Shown in pieces: positions 8,513 to 17,019 of a stretch of 64,000 nt of DNA. Made by a program: the position numbers and the translations under genes. Under the pieces are notes generated by a model that was not told where the DNA came from, made no database searches, and saw nothing but the letters and a program-made list of their open reading frames with translations. The DNA comes from Lamprobacter sp964516305. GTDB lineage: Bacteria; Pseudomonadota; Gammaproteobacteria; Chromatiales; Chromatiaceae. The stretch lies in the NCBI GenBank assembly GCA_964516305.1, contig CAZEZH010000001.1:1-64000 (forward strand), written 5' to 3'. Position 1 is the stretch's first letter, and each line of letters opens with the position of its first letter.

Positions 8513-9688
8513 TCATCCAGCTCGCCGTGCAAGCAGCAATGCACGCACTGGAGCCGGATGGCCTTCGATGGTCAGGTTTGGGTCATCAGGGTCAAGAAAG
8601 TCTGCCAGCGAATGGAAGCGCATCCAAGGCGTTGCGCGCTGCTCCTGAACGGTGGTGCGGGACAGATCGACCAACTGCAGATCCTGATAGGCCGCGGCCC
8701 TGATCCAATCGCTGAGGGTCGCAACGCTTGGAATCGTGTGCACATTCCGCATTCGCGCATAGCGTCCAGCCGGTACCAGCGTATCGGCGTTTGCAGGGTT
8801 GCAGCCAGGACGATCGGTCACCAGCGTCTCGAGGACAAGTTCCCCTCCAGGTCGAAGACAGTCACGCAACCAGGCCAGGTGTTTGATCGGATCGCGGCGG
8901 TGATAGAGCACCCCCATCGAGAAGAGGGTGTCGAAACGGCCGGCAGCGACAGCGCAGAGGTCCGGCAAATCATCATCAGCGAGCGGGAACACGGCCAGGC
9001 GTTCGGCGCCGATCAGCTGCTCGAGGGCCAGGAACTGCAGCACGAAGCGCGGCGTCGGGTCGATGCCAAGTACCCAATCGGCGCCAGCCCCAAGGGCCCG
9101 AAAGCCGTAATAGCCATTGCCGCAGCCGACATCGAGCACCCGCCGACCTGGCAGCGGTGTGATGGCATCGGCCAGACGCGCCCATTTCCAGTCCGAACAC
9201 CATTCGGCGTCGATCTCGATCCCATGCAGGCAGAACGGCCCCTTGCGCCAGGGGTGCAGTTGCTCGAGCGCTTGGCGGAGCTGAGCGTCCACCTCCGCCG
9301 ACAAGGGTTGCTCGGCAACAGGCCCGACACAGGGCTGATCAAGCATCCGGATCGACCTATCTGGCGGTGGAAGGCGCAGGGCCGAGAGGCGCTCTAGGGC
9401 TTTGATCCAATCGTTGAGGTCGCCATGGCGGCCAGGCTGCAGCCGCTCCAGGGTTAGCCGCCGCAGCGGATGCACCCAGTCCGCTAGCGCTGTCGTGCTC
9501 AGCGTGTTGAGGAACGGCTCGAATCGCCGCAGCAAGAGGCGCTCGATTGCGGTCGCACTGAGCAAGCCAGAATGATCAGCGCTATCGGCCCCATCAACCG
9601 GAGTAGCCGCAGCCACACCTGCACCCGCACCAGCAGGAGCCAACCCTGGCGACCTTGATTCGCAAGGATTGCGTCCACTCGCCGCCAT
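8513..9688 (-). CDS. cmoB: tRNA U34 carboxymethyltransferase CmoB
   Basis: CmoB transfers the carboxymethyl group of carboxy-SAM to 5-hydroxyuridine at tRNA position 34, giving uridine-5-oxyacetic acid (cmo5U). Visible family marks are the LHPWRKGPFCLHGIEID block, the SAM-binding loop VLDVGCGNGYYG, GIDPTPRFVLQF and FSMGVLYHRRDP. At 391 residues it is longer than the usual 320-330; the surplus is an Ala/Gly-rich N-terminal stretch and a longer linker. The start overlaps the cmoA stop as TGATG, so the two are translationally coupled. The true start could be internal, but the overlap argues for this one. Confidence 0.95.
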   Translation of the reverse strand: MAASGRNPCESRSPGLAPAGAGAGVAAATPVDGADSADHSGLLSATAIERLLLRRFEPFLNTLSTTALADWVHPLRRLTLERLQPGRHGDLNDWIKALERLSALRLPPPDRSIRMLDQPCVGPVAEQPLSAEVDAQLRQALEQLHPWRKGPFCLHGIEIDAEWCSDWKWARLADAITPLPGRRVLDVGCGNGYYGFRALGAGADWVLGIDPTPRFVLQFLALEQLIGAERLAVFPLADDDLPDLCAVAAGRFDTLFSMGVLYHRRDPIKHLAWLRDCLRPGGELVLETLVTDRPGCNPANADTLVPAGRYARMRNVHTIPSVATLSDWIRAAAYQDLQLVDLSRTTVQEQRATPWMRFHSLADFLDPDDPNLTIEGHPAPVRALLLARRAG

Positions 9689-10425
9689 CAGCGGGCGATC
9701 CAGCCAACGAAGTTAAGGCACTGAAAGAAGGGCTCGACCCGCTCGAAACCGGCCTCTCGCAGCCGAGCATGATGCTGCGCAACACTATCTGGAATCAGCA
9801 CCTGCTCCAGCGCGGCGCGCTTACGTGCGATCTCAAGGTGGCTGTAGCCCTGCGCGGCCTTAAAGTCGGCGTGCAACTGAGTAAGAAGGCCGCCGTTATC
9901 TGCAAGATCCACCTTCTCAGCGAGGATCAACGCCCCGCCGGGTCGCAGACCAGCACGGATGCGGCTCAGCAGCGCCGGGCGCTGCTCGGGCGCAATGAAC
10001 TGTAGGGTGAGGTTCAACACGACCAGGCTTGCGTCGGCGATCACCAGGTCGAGCAGATCGGCGCAGATCGGCTGCAGCCGACCACGGTCGATCTCCGGCT
10101 TGAGCCGCTGGCGCAACTCATCGAGCATCGCTGGCGCTTGATCGACGGCATAGACTTGAATGACCTCGGCGCTTGAGGCCTCTGGCAAACGCGCGAGGAT
10201 GCTGGCACTGGTCGCGCCCAGTGAGCAGCCGAGGTCGTAGACGCGTGCTCCAGGCCTGGCCAGTCGGGCACCAATCAGCCCGATCAGGCGTAACAGCTCG
10301 ATCCAGCCAGGGACAGAGCGCGCGAGCATGTCGGAGAACACGCGCGCCACACGCTCGTCGAATACAAAGTCACCGCGCGGCGCGTTAGCCCCGGCGTACA
10401 CTTGATCAACGCGCAAATCAGACAT
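9688..10425 (-). CDS. cmoA: Carboxy-SAM synthase CmoA
   Basis: CmoA makes carboxy-S-adenosylmethionine from SAM and prephenate, the donor used by CmoB. The 245-residue sequence keeps the family blocks DFVFDERVARVF, VYDLGCSLGATS, VVLNLTLQFIAPEQR and RPGGALILAEK, and ends with the typical FFQCLNFVGW. The ATG at 10425 lies a few bases after AGG; a GTG one codon earlier is less likely. It heads the cmoA-cmoB operon. Its start is divergent from ppk, about 145 bases away. Confidence 0.96.
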   Translation of the reverse strand: MSDLRVDQVYAGANAPRGDFVFDERVARVFSDMLARSVPGWIELLRLIGLIGARLARPGARVYDLGCSLGATSASILARLPEASSAEVIQVYAVDQAPAMLDELRQRLKPEIDRGRLQPICADLLDLVIADASLVVLNLTLQFIAPEQRPALLSRIRAGLRPGGALILAEKVDLADNGGLLTQLHADFKAAQGYSHLEIARKRAALEQVLIPDSVAQHHARLREAGFERVEPFFQCLNFVGWIAR

Positions 10426-10569
10426 CACGACCTATTGAGTAGTACAGACCCACAGATGCGGCCAATAAACCCGCTTATCCCGCACGATTGCAACCCAGCG
10501 CTGTTAGGATACGGCGTCGTCTCGTATCGCCAAACGAACAATCACCAAGCCAATACCGGGGAGTCAAAG

Positions 10570-12798
10570 ATGACCGATGCCAGCGCACAACCAATCGTCG
10601 AAGACGATGATGCCGATATCAACACGGTCGACACCGATGCGCCTCTCGCCAACCCGGAGCCCGATCTAGACGACCCAACACTCTACCTGAACCGCGAGCT
10701 GACCTGGCTCTCTTTCAACCGGCGCGTCCTGCACGAGGCCGATGATCCGCGCACCCCGCTGTTGGAGCGCGTCAAGTTCCTCGCCATCGTCAGCAATAAT
10801 CTCGACGAATTCTTCATGAAGCGCATCGGCGGTCTCAAGCAGCAGATTGCCGCCGGCGTGCATAGCCAAACCGTCGATGGCCGCACCCCCGTGCAGCAGC
10901 TTGACGAGTGTCGCGCCGAGATCGCCGACATCCAAGCTGAACAGGAGCGGATCTACGGCGAGGTGATGGTGGCGCTCGAAGCGCAAGACATCTACCTGGT
11001 CGAAGTACACGCGTTATCAGCCGAGGTGCGCAAACGGCTGCGCGAGCACTTCCGCACCAACATCTTCCCGATGATCACGCCGCTGGCGATGGACCCGGCC
11101 CACCCCTTCCCGTTTATCTCCAACCTGGCGCTAAATCTGCTCGTCAGGCTGCGTTTCCCCGGCGGCAGCGACACCTACATGGCGCGCGTCAAGGTTCCGG
11201 TGAGCAAAGATGTCTCCAAGCGTCTGATCCAGGTCGACGGGCTCAATACCTTCGTCACCCTGGACGACCTCATCGTGCATAACCTGGACATGCTCTTCCC
11301 TGGCATGGAGATCGAGAGCTGCGAGCTGTTTCGGGTCACACGCAACGCCATCGTCGAGCCCGAGGAGGAAGCGGCCTCCGACCTGCTCGAGATGATCGAG
11401 ACCGAGTTGCGCGAGCGCCACTTCGCGCCCATCGTCCGGCTCGAGGTTCAGGCGGGCATGGACCCGGTGCATCGCGGCATGCTCGCCGCCGAGCTGGGGC
11501 TGAACGAGGCCGATGACGTCTATGAGGTCGGTGGACTCATGGGCCGTCGCGACCTGTTCGAGCTGGCCAGCCTCGATATACCCGAGCTGCACGACAAGCC
11601 GCACCGCTCCGGCGATCATCCGATTCTTGGCAATGATCGGCGCAATATCTTCCACATCATCAGGGAGAACGGCCCGCTGCTGCTGCAGCATCCCTACGAG
11701 TCCTTCTCAACCACCGTCGAGCGCTTCCTGACCACGGCCGCCAAGGACCCGAAGGTCCTAGCGATCAAGATGACCCTGTACCGAACCTCGGGCGGCGCCA
11801 TCCTCGACGCGCTGATCAAGGCCGCTCGCAATGGCAAGCAGGTCGCGGTGATGGTCGAGCTGAAGGCGCGCTTCGACGAGGCCGCCAATATCGGCTGGGC
11901 GCGCCGCCTCGAAGGCGAGGGTATCCATGTCACCTATGGCGTGCTTGGTCTCAAGACCCACTGCAAGCTGATCTTCGTGGTGCGGCGTGATTATTCGCAG
12001 CTGCGCCGCTACTACCATATCGGCACCGGCAACTATCACGGCGGCACCGCTAAGCTCTATACCGATCTTGGCATGCTCGGCTGCGACGAGGACATCGGCC
12101 AGGATCTGACTGAGCTCTTTAACTACCTCACCGGCTACTCGCCGCCACCAAGCTACCGCAAGATCCTGGCCGCGCCCTACACCCTCAAGCGCGGCATCTT
12201 GGAGAAGATCGAGCGTGAGATCACGGCGCACGAGCGTGAGCGCGGAGGCGGTCTGATCCAAATGAAGATGAACGCCTTGGAAGATGCGGACATCGCCCGC
12301 GCCCTCTACAAGGCGAGCCGGGCCGGCGTTAAGGTCGATCTGATCGTGCGCGATACCTGCCGCTACCGCCCTGGATTACCCGGGCTCAGCGAGAACGCAC
12401 GTGTCGTTAGCATCGTCGGACGTTTCCTCGAGCACGGTCGCATCCTCTACTTCCGCAACGGCGGTGACGAGGAGTACTTCATCGGCTCAGCCGATATGAT
12501 GCGTCGTAATCTCGAGAGCCGAGTCGAGGCCCATGCGCCGGTTGAAGACCCGGACTTACGCCAGGAACTGCGCCTGATCCTCGATGTGCAATTCGCCGAC
12601 CAGCGCTCGGCTTGGGACATGCAGCCCGATGGCAGCTATGTCCAGCGTCAGCCAGAGGATGAACACGCCAAGGGCGCCCAGGACACCTTGATGGGCGTGG
12701 CGGACAAGCGCCTCTCGGCAGCCGCCAAGCACAAGGAGAAGAGCCTGCGCTCAAGATTACTCAGCCATTTCGAGCACCGGCTAGCACAGTCATCCTGA
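10570..12798 (+). CDS. ppk1: Polyphosphate kinase 1
   Basis: Ppk1 polymerises the gamma phosphate of ATP into inorganic polyphosphate and is membrane-associated. The 742-residue protein shows the N-terminal block YLNRELTWLSFNRRVL, the MTPLAMDPAHPFPF-type block, LYRTSGGAILDALIKAA, and both catalytic His regions (YGVLGLKTHCKL and HIGTGNYH). The C-terminal domain carries SADMMRRNLESRVE. The ATG at 10570 is preceded by GGGGAG with good spacing. The frame extends upstream to 10402, but that part overlaps the cmoA start and reads as non-coding. An acidic N-terminal tail of about 35 residues precedes the conserved domain. The following gene is convergent. Confidence 0.96.
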   Translation: MTDASAQPIVEDDDADINTVDTDAPLANPEPDLDDPTLYLNRELTWLSFNRRVLHEADDPRTPLLERVKFLAIVSNNLDEFFMKRIGGLKQQIAAGVHSQTVDGRTPVQQLDECRAEIADIQAEQERIYGEVMVALEAQDIYLVEVHALSAEVRKRLREHFRTNIFPMITPLAMDPAHPFPFISNLALNLLVRLRFPGGSDTYMARVKVPVSKDVSKRLIQVDGLNTFVTLDDLIVHNLDMLFPGMEIESCELFRVTRNAIVEPEEEAASDLLEMIETELRERHFAPIVRLEVQAGMDPVHRGMLAAELGLNEADDVYEVGGLMGRRDLFELASLDIPELHDKPHRSGDHPILGNDRRNIFHIIRENGPLLLQHPYESFSTTVERFLTTAAKDPKVLAIKMTLYRTSGGAILDALIKAARNGKQVAVMVELKARFDEAANIGWARRLEGEGIHVTYGVLGLKTHCKLIFVVRRDYSQLRRYYHIGTGNYHGGTAKLYTDLGMLGCDEDIGQDLTELFNYLTGYSPPPSYRKILAAPYTLKRGILEKIEREITAHERERGGGLIQMKMNALEDADIARALYKASRAGVKVDLIVRDTCRYRPGLPGLSENARVVSIVGRFLEHGRILYFRNGGDEEYFIGSADMMRRNLESRVEAHAPVEDPDLRQELRLILDVQFADQRSAWDMQPDGSYVQRQPEDEHAKGAQDTLMGVADKRLSAAAKHKEKSLRSRLLSHFEHRLAQSS

Positions 12799-12871
12799 TC
12801 CTCTAGAGCACGGCCAGCGGCCCAATCCAGCTTAGGCGGTGCAGCTCCACCCGAGAGGTAGCGGCAAGCGC

Positions 12872-13180
12872 TCAGCTTGCCAGCTTATCCATCCGCTCGG
12901 CGAGTCCAAAATCCAGCTCGGTGAGGCCACCAGCATCGTGGGTGTTGAGGTCGACGCGGACGGTTTTGTAGACGTTACACCAGTCCGGATGGTGATCCAT
13001 CGCCTCGGCAGCGAGCGCGACGCGGGTCATAAAGCCAAAGGCTGCGCTGAAGTCGCAGAACTGGAAGGTCTTGTGCAGCTTGCCGTCCTGAATCGTCCAG
13101 GGCGTGCCAGTCCCGACGCCGGCGTTGAGAGATTGCAGCGAGGTTGCAATCGCAGTGTCGTCTAGCTTGGCTCGATGCAT
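12872..13180 (-). CDS. phhB: Pterin-4a-carbinolamine dehydratase
   Basis: A small cytoplasmic enzyme (102 residues) that dehydrates 4a-hydroxytetrahydropterin; in bacteria it supports aromatic amino acid hydroxylation and pterin recycling. The family signature is present: FKFxDFxxAFxFMxRVA (here FQFCDFSAAFGFMTRVA), then AEAMDHHPDWCNVYKTVRVDL and a C-terminal THDAGGLTELDFGLAERMD. The ATG at 13180 follows GGAGG at ideal spacing, while the longer frame to 13243 lacks one. It is convergent with ppk1. A 7-bp hairpin (12863-12881) overlaps its stop codon. No phenylalanine hydroxylase gene is adjacent. Confidence 0.93.
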   Translation of the reverse strand: MHRAKLDDTAIATSLQSLNAGVGTGTPWTIQDGKLHKTFQFCDFSAAFGFMTRVALAAEAMDHHPDWCNVYKTVRVDLNTHDAGGLTELDFGLAERMDKLAS

Positions 13181-13313
13181 GACCGGCCTCCAAGTGCGGT
13201 TTGGTACAGGGTCTACCAGGAGGTCGGCCCAACCCCGGAGCAATTCAAGAAGGCGAACGCTGAGCGCGAACGCAGGCCCTAGTCCCTGGCCCGTACCCGC
13301 CAGACCCTAGATC

Positions 13314-13343
13314 CTGCCCTCTGTGCTACCCAGAGTAGGGCAG
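13314..13343. repeat. Hairpin-forming inverted repeat
   Basis: CTGCCCT (13314-13320) and AGGGCAG (13337-13343) form a 7-bp stem that can be extended by CTG/CAG with a small bulge. It lies between phhB and the hemerythrin gene. There is no T-run, so a terminator role is uncertain. Confidence 0.4.
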
Positions 13344-13401
13344 ACAGCCGCACGGGACTCCGTCGGGCCAAACGCCCTGGCCCGAGCCCCCTCAGGCCCC
13401 C

Positions 13402-13848
13402 TCAGGCGGCGACCTTGTCCTTTTCTTCGAGCTTGCGGATCAGCGGATAGAGGTGCTCGGTCTCACGTTGAATGCGATCGAGGACTAACGCGAACATCTG
13501 CTCCGTCTCGTTCATGAACTCGCTGTAGTCGCGAATCTGCAACCGGCGATGCGGCTCCGAACACCAATCCTTGAGATATTTGTTGAAGATACGCTTGATC
13601 TCAGTGGAGCCGGAGAGGAAGCGGTTCGCGGTGTTCTTCACCGACTGATCGGGGTACGAGATCAAACGGCCGCAGAGATCGCGGTCGACTAACTCGATGT
13701 GCTCACGCACCTTGCCGGTGTACTCAAAAAAGACGTCGCAGGCTGTCTCGGTATCGCACATCTCCCGACTCTGGATCAGGTAGAGAAAGACGTTCGAGAG
13801 CTCAGTGATCTTGTGATTCTGCGCATGGAGTTGAGAAAAGGCAGTCAT
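13402..13848 (-). CDS. Hemerythrin-domain protein (first of two)
   Basis: A 148-residue, mostly helical, acidic protein of the hemerythrin HHE type, which binds a non-haem di-iron centre and senses or stores oxygen or reacts with nitric oxide. Candidate iron-binding residues sit in HAQNHKITE near the N-terminus, in REHIELVDRD in the middle and in ERETEHLYPLI-like sequence near the C-terminus. It is a distant relative of the protein at 44098-44541, with similar length and the same C-terminal Glu-x-x-x-Leu-(Tyr/Phe)-Pro motif. The start has GGAGG nine bases upstream. The upstream region (13849-13990) is AT-rich and could hold its promoter. No partner gene is obvious. Confidence 0.75.
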   Translation of the reverse strand: MTAFSQLHAQNHKITELSNVFLYLIQSREMCDTETACDVFFEYTGKVREHIELVDRDLCGRLISYPDQSVKNTANRFLSGSTEIKRIFNKYLKDWCSEPHRRLQIRDYSEFMNETEQMFALVLDRIQRETEHLYPLIRKLEEKDKVAA

Positions 13849-13990
13849 GTGGCAGTGATCCTCCGAAAGCGATAAGTTTCCCCCAGCGGGGACATTGAGT
13901 GGTTTGATCTTTTTTTACTGGTTACAACTAGCACAGCAACCTTGAACACACAAGAAAGCTGTGGACAGCGCTCGCGTCGGCGCATGGCGC

Positions 13991-15733
13991 TCAAGACTCG
14001 ATCATGGTATCGAACCGACCACCAGGAAGCACCATCGGCAGCACATCCTCGGTCTTGTCGATCCAGACATCCACCAAGACCGGACCTGGTAAGGCCAAGG
14101 CCTCATTCAGCACGGCGCGCAGATCCAGAGGATTCTTCACGCGGAGGGTCTCGAGCCGCGGATACACCTGCTTGAGGCCAAGCAGGTTTGGGAACTGTCG
14201 CCGACAGGTCTGATCGATCTGCGTGCAATGCGGAGCGCAGTCCTCGCGCCGCGCCAGGCAGGTCTCATAATGATGACCGCCGTCCATCATGTCTTCCCAC
14301 TGGCGCACCATGCCGAGGAAGCTGTTGTTGAGCACAAACATCTTCAACGGGATCGCGTTCGCAACCACGGTTGCCAGCTCTTGGATATTCATCTGGAAGC
14401 TGCCGTCTCCGTCGACCAGCACGACCGGTTGATCCGGGGCTGCGAACCAGGCACCGATCGCGGCCGGCAGTCCGAAGCCCATGGTGCCAAGTCCGCCTGA
14501 GCTGATCCACTGCCGCGGTCGCTGAAAGCGATAATATTGGGCCGACCACATCTGATGCTGGCCCACGCCAGTGACCAGGGTCGCGTTGCCGACGGTCAGC
14601 TCTGACAAGGTCTCAACCACTGCCTGCGGCTTGATGTAATCGCCGCTGTCATAGGGTAGTGGCAACTGCTGCCGCCATTCGGCCACCTGCGCCAGCCAAC
14701 GCGAATGGCGCGCCTGGCGGGTACTCGCCAGCGCATGATCCAAAAACGCGGTCAGCGACGCGACCAGGTGCAGATCGGTCTTGATGGTTTTGTCGATCTC
14801 AGATGGATCGATGTCGACATGTGCAATACGTTTACCTAAGGCGAAGTCCTTAACCGCAACCCGATCATCGAAGCGCCCACCGAGAGACAGGATCAGGTCG
14901 GCATCGCGCAGCGCATAGTTGGCCGGCACGCTGCCGTGCATGCCAGGCATGCCGAGATAATACGGGGCGTCAAAGGGCACCGCCCCCAGGGCATTAAAGG
15001 TGGTGGTGACTGGCGCTTCAAAGCGCTCGGCCAGACGGCAGAGGGCGGCGGCAGCGCCGGCATGGATAATACCGCCGCCAGCCTTGATCACCGGCCGCTC
15101 GGCAGCAGCGAGCGCCTCCAAGATGGCATCGGCGCGCTCGGCCTCAAAGGGCACCTCGGGCCGATGCCGGCAGCGAGCGGGGCGCGAGTTCATGCAAGCG
15201 GCCAACTGGACATCCTTGCAGATGTCGACCACGACCGGCCCCGGCCGGCCCTGCTGAGCCAAGACGAAGGCCTCGCGCAGCACCCAGTCGAGATCGCTGA
15301 CATCGCGCACCAGATAGTTGTGCTTGGAGATCGGCCGAGTGAAGCCGACCGTATCGACCTCCTGGAAGGCGTCGCTACCGATCGCATGGCTCGGTACCTG
15401 GCCGGTGATGAACACCGTCGGTACCGAATCCTTGTGCGCATCGGCGATCGGCGTCGCGAGATTGGTCGCGCCAGGCCCTGAGGTGGCGAGTGCAACTCCA
15501 ACACGCCCACTAGCGCGGGCATAGCCCTCAGCGGCGTGGCCGGCACCGCCCTCCTGACGACAGAGCACGAAGCGCGGCACCGGCTCGCCCCGGCGCATCC
15601 GTTTGTTCAGCTCCACGTGCAGCGGTATGACCGCACCACCGGTGTGGCCAAAGATGACCTCGACACCGAGATCCAGCAAGATGTCGAAGAGCAAGGCAGC
15701 ACCAGTTGGATGCAGGCTGACAGGGGTATTCAT
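13991..15733 (-). CDS. Acetolactate synthase-like ThDP enzyme, large subunit
   Basis: A 580-residue thiamine-diphosphate enzyme of the acetolactate synthase (IlvB) type, which condenses two pyruvates, or pyruvate and 2-oxobutyrate. Visible are the catalytic Glu region (QEGGAGHAAEGYARA), LATSGPGATNLATPIADA, the FAD-binding middle domain, and the ThDP motif from GDGSFQMNIQELATVV to FVLNNS. Near residue 510 it has an insertion of roughly 15 residues with four cysteines (Cys at TCLARRE, EDCAPHC, QTCRR) where IlvB has a short loop. The regulatory small subunit ilvN and ilvC are not adjacent, so it may be a catabolic or stand-alone form. The ATG at 15733 was chosen over an upstream TTG. pta-ackA lies upstream on the same strand. 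Confidence 0.85.
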   Translation of the reverse strand: MNTPVSLHPTGAALLFDILLDLGVEVIFGHTGGAVIPLHVELNKRMRRGEPVPRFVLCRQEGGAGHAAEGYARASGRVGVALATSGPGATNLATPIADAHKDSVPTVFITGQVPSHAIGSDAFQEVDTVGFTRPISKHNYLVRDVSDLDWVLREAFVLAQQGRPGPVVVDICKDVQLAACMNSRPARCRHRPEVPFEAERADAILEALAAAERPVIKAGGGIIHAGAAAALCRLAERFEAPVTTTFNALGAVPFDAPYYLGMPGMHGSVPANYALRDADLILSLGGRFDDRVAVKDFALGKRIAHVDIDPSEIDKTIKTDLHLVASLTAFLDHALASTRQARHSRWLAQVAEWRQQLPLPYDSGDYIKPQAVVETLSELTVGNATLVTGVGQHQMWSAQYYRFQRPRQWISSGGLGTMGFGLPAAIGAWFAAPDQPVVLVDGDGSFQMNIQELATVVANAIPLKMFVLNNSFLGMVRQWEDMMDGGHHYETCLARREDCAPHCTQIDQTCRRQFPNLLGLKQVYPRLETLRVKNPLDLRAVLNEALALPGPVLVDVWIDKTEDVLPMVLPGGRFDTMIES

Positions 15734-15819
15734 CGGGACCAAATCAATCGGAGGGCAGACCTTTTATGATAACGGCCAATCCGATTTCGGTGTTGATCCG
15801 TGCCAACCAAAACAAGCAC

Positions 15820-17019
15820 TCAGCTCACCGCCTCGACCGCCTCACGCGCGATCTGGAGCTCCTCGTTGGTCGGAATCACCAAGACCTTGACCGGGCTCTC
15901 CGTCCGCGAGACCGCGCGTTCCTGGGTTGAGGCCGCAGCATTCGCCTGAGCATCGAGCTGGATACCGAGATGGTCGAGGTCGGCGCAAGCCCGCGTACGT
16001 AGATCAGCGGAGTTCTCGCCGATACCGCCGGTAAAGACCAGCGCATCGGCGTGACCAAGCTCGGCCAGATAGGCGCCGATGTACTTTTTCAGCCGGTGCG
16101 CGGTGACGCCAAGGGCAAGCTCTGCGGTCTCATCGCCGGCCTCGGCCCGGCGCTGGATCTCGCGCATGTCGTTATCGCCACAGAGGCCGAGCAGCCCGCT
16201 TTGGCGGTTTAACAACTCCTCGAGGGTATCGTTGTCGAGGCCGAGCTGTTTACTGAGGTAAAAGGGTACAGCGGGATCGAGGTCGCCACTGCGGGTGCCC
16301 ATCACCAGCCCCTCGAGCGGCGTCATGCCCATTGAGGTGTCGATGCTGCTGCCTTCGCGAATGGCGGTCGCGCTGGCGCCATTGCCCAGGTGCAAGGTGA
16401 TCAGATTGCACTGCTCGAACCGCTTGCCGAGCAGCGCCGCCGCACGCCGGCCAACGTAATGATGCGAGGTGCCGTGAAAACCGTAACGCCGAACCCCGTG
16501 CTCGCGATACAGGTCATCTGGAATCGCATACCGATAGGCCGTGCGCGGCATGGTCTGATGAAACGCGGTATCGAAGACCGCAACCTGCGGAATGGTCGGA
16601 AACAGCTCGCGCGCGACCAAAATGCCATCGAGGTTGGCCGGATTGTGCAGCGGTGCCAGCGGGATCACTTGGCGGATCGCCGCGATGATGTCGTCATCGA
16701 CACGAGTCGGCGCATGGAAGGCCTCACCGCCATGCACCACTCGATGGCCGACAGCTAGTAATTCAGAGGGGTCGGCAAGCGCCCCGGTCTGCGCCAGGGC
16801 GTCGGCAATACGCTGCAGGCCTTGCTGATGACCAGGTATGGCGGCGCGCTCCTCCAGGCTCTGCTGACCGGCCTCGGCATCGGCCCAACGGCAGCGCATC
16901 AGGGCCTCTGGCTCACCGATTCGCGTCACTGACCCTGATGCGAGCACGCTCCAATCGTCGCTGCGGAACAACTGGAATTTGATCGACGAACTGCCGGAAT
17001 TCAGCACCAGCACCTTCAT
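15820..17019 (-). CDS. ackA: Acetate kinase
   Basis: AckA interconverts acetyl phosphate + ADP and acetate + ATP. The 399-residue sequence begins with the phosphate-1 motif (VLVLNSGSSSIKFQLF) and contains GHRVVHGGE, FDTAFHQTMP, RRYGFHGTSHHYV, HLGNGAS and a late FTGGIGENS, the full set for acetate kinases. Its ATG overlaps the pta stop codon by four bases (ATGA), so the two genes form a coupled operon converting acetyl-CoA to acetate via acetyl phosphate. In a phototroph this can serve dark fermentation of stored carbon or acetate assimilation. Confidence 0.97.
   Translation of the reverse strand: MKVLVLNSGSSSIKFQLFRSDDWSVLASGSVTRIGEPEALMRCRWADAEAGQQSLEERAAIPGHQQGLQRIADALAQTGALADPSELLAVGHRVVHGGEAFHAPTRVDDDIIAAIRQVIPLAPLHNPANLDGILVARELFPTIPQVAVFDTAFHQTMPRTAYRYAIPDDLYREHGVRRYGFHGTSHHYVGRRAAALLGKRFEQCNLITLHLGNGASATAIREGSSIDTSMGMTPLEGLVMGTRSGDLDPAVPFYLSKQLGLDNDTLEELLNRQSGLLGLCGDNDMREIQRRAEAGDETAELALGVTAHRLKKYIGAYLAELGHADALVFTGGIGENSADLRTRACADLDHLGIQLDAQANAAASTQERAVSRTESPVKVLVIPTNEELQIAREAVEAVS

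Noticed and set aside
3387..10457. 13-nt inverted match ATCTGTGGGTCTG (3387-3399) and CAGACCCACAGAT (10445-10457)
   Set aside because: Dozens of 13-mer matches are expected by chance in 64 kb, and the contexts share nothing else.
12863..12881. GGCAAGC/GCTTGCC hairpin as terminator between ppk1 and phhB
   Set aside because: The stem overlaps the phhB stop and has no T-run; part of the pairing may just reflect codon composition.
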